NCBI GenBank assembly: GCA_030838265.1 | Contig: JAUTXA010000247.1 | Coordinates: forward strand, 1-10,795 | Length of the DNA: 10,795 nt | Source of the DNA: Actinomycetota bacterium | GTDB taxonomy: Bacteria; Actinomycetota; Acidimicrobiia; Acidimicrobiales; BP-101 | Direction: 5' to 3' | Part shown: piece by piece, positions 6,402-10,795 of the stretch | Layout of the letters: every line of letters begins with the position of its first letter | Numbering within the stretch: the first letter of the stretch is position 1 | Position numbers and translations under genes: made by a program | Notes under the pieces: model-generated | Told to the model about the DNA's origin: nothing | Database searches by the model: none | What the model saw: only the letters and a program-made list of their open reading frames with translations

Positions 6402-6407
6402 TAGGCT
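6402..6407 (+). promoter_or_regulatory. -10 box (TAGGCT) for the leaderless 30-residue peptide
   Basis: TAGGCT fits T-A-N3-T and ends 6 bases before the GTG at 6414, placing the transcription start at the start codon. It is divergent from the minus-strand box at 6371-6376 and shares a 73-base intergenic region with it. Confidence 0.42.
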
Positions 6408-6413
6408 GCGAGG

Positions 6414-6506
6414 GTGCGCGCCGGAACCACGATCGTCCTCGTCCTCTTGCTGGTGCTGATCTTCGGCGCCGCCCTCGTCCAGTTCTTCGTCCTCGGCAAG
6501 GGCTGA
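6414..6506 (+). CDS. 30-residue single-span membrane peptide, hypothetical
   Basis: GTG to TGA encodes 30 residues: a short basic start (MRAGTT), an unbroken hydrophobic stretch of about 21 residues (IVLVLLLVLIFGAALVQFFVL) given here only in outline, and a GKG end. This is one transmembrane helix with a positively charged N-terminus. Support for it being a real gene is the precise hydrophobic pattern, the -10 box placed for a leaderless start, and its fit into an otherwise unexplained 184-base gap between two minus-strand genes. It ends 18 bases before the end of the convergent permease gene. No family is recognised. It could be a small membrane regulator or accessory subunit; confirmation needs conservation or expression evidence. 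Confidence 0.5.
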   Translation: MRAGTTIVLVLLLVLIFGAALVQFFVLGKG

Positions 6507-6524
6507 CTCGGCGCCGACGAGCGT

Positions 6525-7337
6525 TTACATCGTCGCTGACATCCGGTCGCGGGTGAAGCGGCTGGCCCCGCGTGAGAGCAGCGCCAAGGCGATCACCCAG
6601 ATCACGCCGCCGATGGCCAGGGCCACGGGCATGGTCACCAGCAGCAGGCCGGTCGATTGCCCGACGGCCAAGAAGATGAGGGGCAACACGACGGCACCCC
6701 CGAGCTGGCTCGCCTCCTGGGTCGTCTTGGCCCGGGCCGAGACCCTGACCATGATCCCCATGCCGAGGGCGGCGACGGCAGGGGCGACCCAAAGGATCAC
6801 GACGGCCCACAATCGCGTCGGGAGGAAGGCCCGGTGCATGACCGGCCAGGCCACGGTGTCGGCGACGACTGTGAAGGCCAGCCATCCGATCCATGAGACG
6901 GCCACGGCGGGGACGAAGGCGGCCGCCACCTTGGCGTAGAAGAGGTCGCGCTCGGTGATGGGCAGATGCAGGAGGCCTTCGAGAGTGCGGCGCTCCTTCT
7001 CTCCGGCAAAGGCGTCGGCGGCCAGGACCGATGACACCATCAACGGCACGATCAGGAAGAGCGGGGCCAGCAGGTAGCCGTTCACCAACACGATGAGCTG
7101 CTGGTTCTGCGGCAACCGCTGGATGGGGCTGGCGAAGCCGTGGGGCAACCGGGAGAGGAACTGCGAGATGTCGGGCGAGTTGGTGCCCCGGGCCGCCAAG
7201 CCGATGACGGTCGGCAGGACGATGAGGAGCAGGGCGGGAACGATGACCATGGGCAGGACGATGGCCTTCGACCGCCGGATGGCGGTGACGTCTTTCCAGA
7301 CGACGGCCCGGATGGCGGGCCAGTTGCGCCGGCTCAC
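6525..7337 (-). CDS. ABC-2 type exporter permease
   Basis: A 270-residue membrane subunit of an ABC exporter. Six hydrophobic segments can be seen at about 25-48, 84-107, 135-160, 177-199, 212-229 and 231-254. After the second comes the family signature DAFAGEKERRTLEGLLHLPI (108-127), the coupling region of NatB/ABC-2 permeases that touches the ATPase. The N-terminus carries a cytoplasmic amphipathic stretch, AVVWKDVTAIRRSK (11-24), typical of this group. GTG at 7337 overlaps the stop of the ATPase gene by four bases (GTGA), so the two are translationally coupled and form one transporter, probably (ATPase)2-(permease)2 or with a homodimeric permease. The substrate cannot be told from sequence; members export sodium, drugs, lipids or peptides. 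Confidence 0.9.
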   Translation of the reverse strand: MSRRNWPAIRAVVWKDVTAIRRSKAIVLPMVIVPALLLIVLPTVIGLAARGTNSPDISQFLSRLPHGFASPIQRLPQNQQLIVLVNGYLLAPLFLIVPLMVSSVLAADAFAGEKERRTLEGLLHLPITERDLFYAKVAAAFVPAVAVSWIGWLAFTVVADTVAWPVMHRAFLPTRLWAVVILWVAPAVAALGMGIMVRVSARAKTTQEASQLGGAVVLPLIFLAVGQSTGLLLVTMPVALAIGGVIWVIALALLSRGASRFTRDRMSATM

Positions 7338-8338
7338 GGCACCACCTGGCCGATGCCGCCCAGGCCGTCGCCGCTGCCGTCGCCGATGTCGCCGCCGATG
7401 TCACCCCCGGTGACGGCGAAGTAGACGTCCTCCATGGTGGCGGGGCGGGGCACGACCGCGTAGACGGTGATGTCGCGGCCGACCAACGAGGCCACGATCG
7501 TCGGGAGCACAGCGCGGTCGGTGATCCTGATCACGGCGCCCGTCGGCGATGCGTCCGCCCCGTGCACACCCTCCAAGGCGCCCACCCAGCCGAGGAGGTG
7601 CTCGTCGGCCGTGCGCCCCAGATCGAGGTCGACGGCCGTGCCCCGCCACAGCCGGGCCGCCAGCTCGTCGGGGCGTCCGAAGGCGAGGAGGCGCCCGCGC
7701 TGCAACACGGCCATGCGGTGGCAGAGCCGGCCCGCCTCGGCCAGGAAGTGGGTGCAGAGCAGCACCGTGCGTCCCCGCTCGCGGGCCAGGGTGGCGATGA
7801 GCTCGGTGACGTCGCGGGTCGCATCGGGGTCGAGGCCGCTGGTGGGCTCGTCGAGAAACAGGACCTCGGGGTCGTGGACGAGCGAGCGGGCGAGGGCGAC
7901 GCGCTTGCGCTGGCCGGTCGAGAAGCCCTGCACCTGCTCGTCGGCCCGTCCCGCCATGTCGAAGCGCTCGAACAGCGCCATGGCGCGCCGCCGGGCTTCG
8001 TCGATGCTGAGGCCGCGGATGCGGGCGTGGGTGAGGACGTTCTCCATCGCCGTCAGGCGGTCGTCGAGGCTGGCCGTCTCGGTCACCACGCCGGTGCGAG
8101 CGCGGATGGCGTGACCGTCGCGCGACGAGTCGAGGCCCAGGACGCGGCTGGTACCGCGCTCGGGCGAGAGCACGCCATTGAGAAGGCGAACTGTCGTGGT
8201 CTTGCCCGCACCGTTCGGCCCCAGCAAGGCGACGACCTCTCCGGCCGCCACTTGCAGCGTCAGGCCGTCGACCGCGGTGACCCCACGGAAGCCGCGGGTC
8301 AGGTCATCGGTCTCGATGACGGCGGCAGCGTCGGGCAC
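7334..8338 (-). CDS. ABC-2 exporter ATP-binding protein
   Basis: A 334-residue ATPase that powers the neighbouring permease. Walker A is GPNGAGKTT (40-48), the signature FSTGQRKRVALARS (139-152), Walker B EVLFLDEPTSGLDP (158-171) and the H-loop His197 in LLCTHFLAEA. At the Q-loop position the sequence reads GVVTETASLDDRLT, with Glu87 where most ABC proteins have Gln, a change I believe recurs in some ABC-2 exporters. Residues about 230-308 form the accessory C-terminal domain seen in DrrA-like ATPases. The last 24 residues are an unusual Gly/Asp-rich tail (311-330) encoded by degenerate GATGTCGCC-type repeats. GTG at 8338 is the start: CAGACT on the minus strand lies 6 bases upstream and GGGGGA directly abuts it, so leaderless initiation is possible. 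The CAP gene ends 27 bases upstream, so a shared transcript is also possible. Confidence 0.93.
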   Translation of the reverse strand: MPDAAAVIETDDLTRGFRGVTAVDGLTLQVAAGEVVALLGPNGAGKTTTVRLLNGVLSPERGTSRVLGLDSSRDGHAIRARTGVVTETASLDDRLTAMENVLTHARIRGLSIDEARRRAMALFERFDMAGRADEQVQGFSTGQRKRVALARSLVHDPEVLFLDEPTSGLDPDATRDVTELIATLARERGRTVLLCTHFLAEAGRLCHRMAVLQRGRLLAFGRPDELAARLWRGTAVDLDLGRTADEHLLGWVGALEGVHGADASPTGAVIRITDRAVLPTIVASLVGRDITVYAVVPRPATMEDVYFAVTGGDIGGDIGDGSGDGLGGIGQVVP

Positions 8339-8365
8339 TCCCCCAGTCTGGACCGCCGGGGACGG

Positions 8366-9031
8366 CTACCGGTCGTTGTCGAGAGCGCGGAGCTGTTCGA
8401 GAACCAACCTGACCCGGCCCGACTGCCCCACTGACAGCCGAGTCGGTCGCTGGATGGCGATCGTTCGGACAGGAGGGGCGGCACCGGCGAGTGCCCCGTC
8501 CACCCGCGTCGATCGATCGGCGACGCGGGATTTCGCCGACGGCACGGCGGTCGGCCTACGCGCCGGGGCGGCTTGGCCGAAGTCCTCAGTGACGTAGATG
8601 GCGCCCGTCTCGGTGACGACGACCCCGACCCCGACGTGGGTGTAGTCGGTGTTCACATAGTTCGCGACGTGGTCGGGGCTGGCCTCGAAGGCGGCCTCGA
8701 TATCGGCCTCGGTGCTACCCACGCCGACGTTCTCGTTCACGCGCGACCAGTCCCGGCCCGAGAGGCTGGCGTACATGTCGAGGTTGTGGAAGACGTCGCC
8801 GCGGGCCGCTTGGTGCCGCGACCAGGACTGGGCCAGCGCGGTCAGCTCGGGACTGATGGCGTAGGGGGTGAGCCCGTGGCGGGTGCGCACCGCGTTGATG
8901 TCGCCGACCAGGGCGGCGGCGATGGCCGATGGCGCTGTCGTCGGGGTCGAGGCCTGAGCCGGAAGAGGGAGGAGGATGGTGACGATCGAGACCACGACCG
9001 TCACCACCCCGAGCCTCCTTGGTCCCCGCAC
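8366..9031 (-). CDS. Secreted CAP (SCP/PR1-like) domain protein
   Basis: A 221-residue exported protein. Residues 1-27 form a signal peptide (MRGPRRLG, hydrophobic VVTVVVSIVTILLPL, then PAQA-S). The CAP domain spans about 37-152, with cavity residues in FHNLDMY (His82), VNENVGVG (Glu100), SPDHVANYV (His121) and YVTEDFGQ (Glu149). The fold is that of secreted, often cell-wall-associated proteins whose bacterial role is mostly unknown. The C-terminal 70 residues are Arg/Ala/Pro-rich, likely disordered, and end in a short helix. Start choice: GTG at 9031 has GGGGGGAA just upstream and gives the best signal peptide; TTG at 9079 would give 237 residues, and GTG at 9007 follows a perfect AGGAGG but leaves no basic residues before the hydrophobic core. 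It is a paralogue of the next gene upstream on the same strand. Confidence 0.88.
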   Translation of the reverse strand: MRGPRRLGVVTVVVSIVTILLPLPAQASTPTTAPSAIAAALVGDINAVRTRHGLTPYAISPELTALAQSWSRHQAARGDVFHNLDMYASLSGRDWSRVNENVGVGSTEADIEAAFEASPDHVANYVNTDYTHVGVGVVVTETGAIYVTEDFGQAAPARRPTAVPSAKSRVADRSTRVDGALAGAAPPVRTIAIQRPTRLSVGQSGRVRLVLEQLRALDNDR

Positions 9032-9112
9032 TGCTTCCCCCCGATAGCCGCGCTTGGCGCGTTCCAGCAGTGTCGGCAAGAGCGGCCGCAGGCGGTAGGC
9101 CCAACCTCAAAA

Positions 9113-9128
9113 TGGTCAGAGGTGACCA
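9113..9128. promoter_or_regulatory. 16-base operator-like dyad upstream of CAP gene 8366-9031
   Basis: TGGTCA (9113-9118), GAGG, TGACCA (9123-9128): perfect 6-base arms with a 4-base spacer, a geometry common for dimeric regulators. It lies about 80 bases before the chosen start of the downstream CAP gene and just after the terminator of the upstream CAP gene. TGACCA also occurs twice upstream of the other CAP gene (9912 and 9968). The regulator is unknown. Confidence 0.38.
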
Positions 9129-9132
9129 GACG

Positions 9133-9164
9133 CGAAATGGCCCGGCCGAAGCCGGGCCATTTCG
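9133..9164 (-). terminator. Strong terminator hairpin between the two CAP genes
   Basis: A perfect 14-base stem, CGAAATGGCCCGGC (9133-9146) against its complement (9151-9164). On the minus strand the loop is the extra-stable C(UUCG)G tetraloop. It lies about 45 bases after the stop of the CAP gene 9210-9872. A-T pairs at the base give A and U runs on both sides, although the U stretch is short. The most likely role is ending the upstream CAP transcript. Confidence 0.65.
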
Positions 9165-9182
9165 TCTTGGGGGGTCGTGGGT

Positions 9183-9200
9183 CCTGGGCCGCGGCCCAGG
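9183..9200. terminator. 18-base perfect palindrome just after the CAP stop codon
   Basis: CCTGGGCCGCGGCCCAGG reads the same on both strands and begins 9 bases after the stop of CAP gene 9210-9872. As RNA it would fold into a GC hairpin, adding a second barrier in front of the larger one at 9133-9164. A protein-binding role is possible but unsupported. Confidence 0.4.
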
Positions 9201-9209
9201 CGGGGAGGA

Positions 9210-9872
9210 CTAGACGCCGGCGCCCTTGCCCCGCAGCTCCTCGAGCGAGTTGATCAGCAGAGCTGTGGGAACCGGCGGTGCCGGTGGGGCGGCGACGACG
9301 ACCGGGTTCGCCTTGGCTGGGGCGGGCCGGGCCGCCGCGGTCGTGGTGGCGGGCCGAGCGCTGATCGTGCGGGAGACGACGGGGCGGGGGGCGGGGGCGG
9401 GGGCCGAGACTCGAGCGGTCGAGCCGGCCAGCTGCATGAACTCGTGTGAGGTGTACATGCTTCCGTCGCCCGCTCGCACCACGCCGACGCCGACGTAGTT
9501 GAAGGCAGGGTCGACGAGGTTCCGGTAGTGCTCAGGGCTGTTCACGAAGGCCCGGAAGAGACTGTCCACATCGGTGCCGTGACCGACGTTCTCGCCCAGC
9601 TTGATCCAGTTCTCGGTGACCTGGCTGGCCAGGTTGGGGTTGTGCGAGATGCGGCCGGCCGACGACATGCGGCCGGCCCAGTTGCGGGCGATGCCCACCA
9701 GCTGGCCGTCGACCTGGAGCTGGCCCAGGCCCTTCGAGGCTCGCAGCTGGTTGATCTTGGCCACGAACGCCGCCTCGTCGGAGCCGGTGTCGGCCGATGC
9801 GGCCACCGGGTGGAGCATGGGGACGACGAGGCCGACCAGCAGAACCGCCAGGAGTGCGAGCGCCCTACGCAT
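9210..9872 (-). CDS. Secreted CAP domain protein with Pro/Ala-rich tail
   Basis: A 220-residue exported protein. The signal peptide is MRRALALLAVLLVGLVVPML with cleavage likely after VAASA (about 27). The CAP domain spans 31-148: ISHNPNL (His77), LGENVGHG (Glu94), NSPEHYRNL (His115), YVGVGVV and SHEFMQL (Glu144), so the cavity residues are intact. Residues 150-203 are a Pro/Ala/Thr/Val-rich linker suited to crossing the cell wall, followed by a short helix, LLINSLEELRG. ATG at 9872 was chosen because GGAGGGG stands about 10 bases upstream and the protein then starts with a classic basic signal sequence; a TTG at 9890 would put that ribosome site inside the gene. It is paralogous to the CAP gene at 8366-9031, with different tails. 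Extracellular function unknown; CAP proteins here may act in the envelope. Confidence 0.9.
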   Translation of the reverse strand: MRRALALLAVLLVGLVVPMLHPVAASADTGSDEAAFVAKINQLRASKGLGQLQVDGQLVGIARNWAGRMSSAGRISHNPNLASQVTENWIKLGENVGHGTDVDSLFRAFVNSPEHYRNLVDPAFNYVGVGVVRAGDGSMYTSHEFMQLAGSTARVSAPAPAPRPVVSRTISARPATTTAAARPAPAKANPVVVAAPPAPPVPTALLINSLEELRGKGAGV

Positions 9873-10180
9873 GATTTTGGACCCCTCCAAGTAGTGCGAC
9901 GTGTGGTGCGATGACCAATGGATCGGCAGGGACTAGTCAGAACTTGAGCCAAATCCATGGTTCTTTCTGACCAGCGGGCCATAGACGGCATGACTCGATA
10001 GCCAGCCAAATTCGTGGTCGGGCGCCGGGCGTCCTGCGCACTGCCGCCTAATGCCCATAGGTGCGTGGCGGCGCCAACCGGCAGCGATGGGGCGAAGAGG
10101 ACAGGCGTTCAACGGGGCGGGTGTGATGGACTAGCGCCGCCTATGAGCCCCCTCGCGCGGCGCGAACCAAGGAGCAGCAG
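9873..10180. promoter_or_regulatory. Divergent regulatory region between CAP and acyl-CoA synthetase genes
   Basis: About 308 bases without a credible gene. On the CAP side it holds GGAGGGG (ribosome site), TGACCA at 9912 and 9968, and nested dyads: ATGGAT (9918-9923) and ATCCAT (9953-9958) flank the palindrome GACTAGTC (9931-9938). The word CAGGGACTAGTCA (9927-9939) is identical to one before the M23 gene. In the middle, GCCGCC (10043-10048) can pair with GGCGGC (10067-10072). On the right, AAGGAG (10169-10174) serves the synthetase start. I could not assign convincing -35/-10 boxes in either direction. Confidence 0.5.
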
Positions 10181-10795
10181 TTGAACCTGGCGACCATCCT
10201 CGACGGCCACCCCGACGAGGCCCCCGCCCTCATCAGCCGCGGTCAGGTCACGAGCTATGGGGATCTGCGGGCCCAAGTCGGCGAGCTGCGGGGCGGGCTC
10301 ACGGGCCTCGGCGTCGTCGCCGGTGACCGAGTCGCCATCGCCTGCGCCAACAACTGGTTCTTCGCCGTCAGCTACTTCGCCGTGCTCGGCATCGGTGCAG
10401 TGGCCGTCCCCCTCAACCCCGCCAGCCCAACGGCCGAGCTCGAGACCGAGCTGAAGGCGATCGGAGCCCGCACCCTGATCGCCGGCCCCGCCGCTCGTGA
10501 CGCGGTCAACGGCATCGATCGGAGCGCTGTCGGCCTCGACCTCGTCATCAGCCCTGACGGCAGTGGTGTCGATGACGCCACCGCCGTCGAGTCGCTGCTG
10601 GGCGGCGCGTCGTTCCCGCTCGTCGATCGCCAGGCCGACGACCTCGCCGTGCTCGTCTTCACGTCGGGCACCGCCGGCTCGCCCAAGGCGGCGATGCTCA
10701 CCCACGGCAACCTGTTGTCGAACATCGATCAAGGACAGCGCTTGCCGGCTCGCCGCATCGAGGCCAGCGACGTCTCTTTCGGTGTGCTTCCCCTC
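10181..10795 (+). CDS. AMP-forming acyl-CoA synthetase / ligase, 3' truncated
   Basis: The first 205 residues of an ANL-superfamily enzyme, open to the window edge. The family activates a carboxylic acid with ATP to an acyl-adenylate and passes it, usually, to coenzyme A. Seen: an N-terminal SYGDLRAQVGELRGGL segment (25-40), GVVAGDRVAIACANN (44-58), the FAVLGIGAVAVPLNP block (66-80) found in nearly all members, and the phosphate-binding A3 motif VFTSGTAGSPKAAMLTHGNL (159-178). The sequence ends at GVLPL, the beginning of the next conserved motif, so the substrate-pocket and C-terminal domains are missing and the acid cannot be predicted; long-chain fatty acid ligases are the most likely group. 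The start is TTG at 10181 with AAGGAG 6 bases upstream. Confidence 0.9.
   Translation, partial: MNLATILDGHPDEAPALISRGQVTSYGDLRAQVGELRGGLTGLGVVAGDRVAIACANNWFFAVSYFAVLGIGAVAVPLNPASPTAELETELKAIGARTLIAGPAARDAVNGIDRSAVGLDLVISPDGSGVDDATAVESLLGGASFPLVDRQADDLAVLVFTSGTAGSPKAAMLTHGNLLSNIDQGQRLPARRIEASDVSFGVLPL

Noticed and set aside
7562..8434. Plus-strand open frame opposite the ABC ATPase
   Set aside because: Antisense shadow of a protein with all ABC motifs; no ribosome site or family resemblance.

Overview
This is a GC-rich chromosomal window from an actinomycete-like bacterium (Actinomycetota). The main reason is mshA, the first glycosyltransferase of mycothiol synthesis, with a YbjN-like gene directly behind it. 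An Rv0474-like XRE regulator, proC and an Rv0500A-like helix-turn-helix gene lie nearby, and the same set occurs in the same part of mycobacterial chromosomes. The deeper class (for example Acidimicrobiia) cannot be fixed from these bases alone. Most of the window looks like ordinary core chromosome. I see no insertion sequence, phage gene, tRNA, rRNA or CRISPR array.

Layout, left to right. A truncated HD-GYP cyclic-di-GMP phosphodiesterase (1-594, +) is followed by a tight operon of XRE regulator, mshA and YbjN-domain gene (651-2745, +). A 256-base gap with hairpins and a likely promoter leads to a secreted coiled-coil M23 peptidase (3002-4099, +). Next come proC (4125-4928, +), a 65-residue excisionase-type DNA-binding protein (4995-5192, +) and a SAM hydroxide adenosyltransferase (5292-6107, +). 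That gene converges, sharing a CTAG, on a 78-residue double glycine-zipper protein (6104-6340, -). A 30-residue single-span membrane peptide starts divergently from it (6414-6506, +). On the minus strand follow an ABC-2 exporter (permease 6525-7337, ATPase 7334-8338, with coupled translation) and two secreted CAP-domain proteins (8366-9031 and 9210-9872) separated by strong hairpins. After about 300 bases of regulatory DNA, the start of an AMP-forming acyl-CoA synthetase runs off the right edge (10181-10795, +).

How it fits together. The M23 peptidase and the CAP proteins suggest a cell-surface theme, and their upstream regions share short palindromic sequences. mshA serves redox buffering, proC makes proline, and the SAM enzyme removes or recycles S-adenosylmethionine. 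Several first genes of transcripts (XRE, proC, SAM enzyme, 30-residue peptide) have a T-A-N3-T box 7-9 bases before the start codon, which points to leaderless mRNAs. The least explained part is 6104-8338: a protein with two strict four-residue glycine ladders, a tiny membrane peptide and a two-gene ABC exporter side by side.
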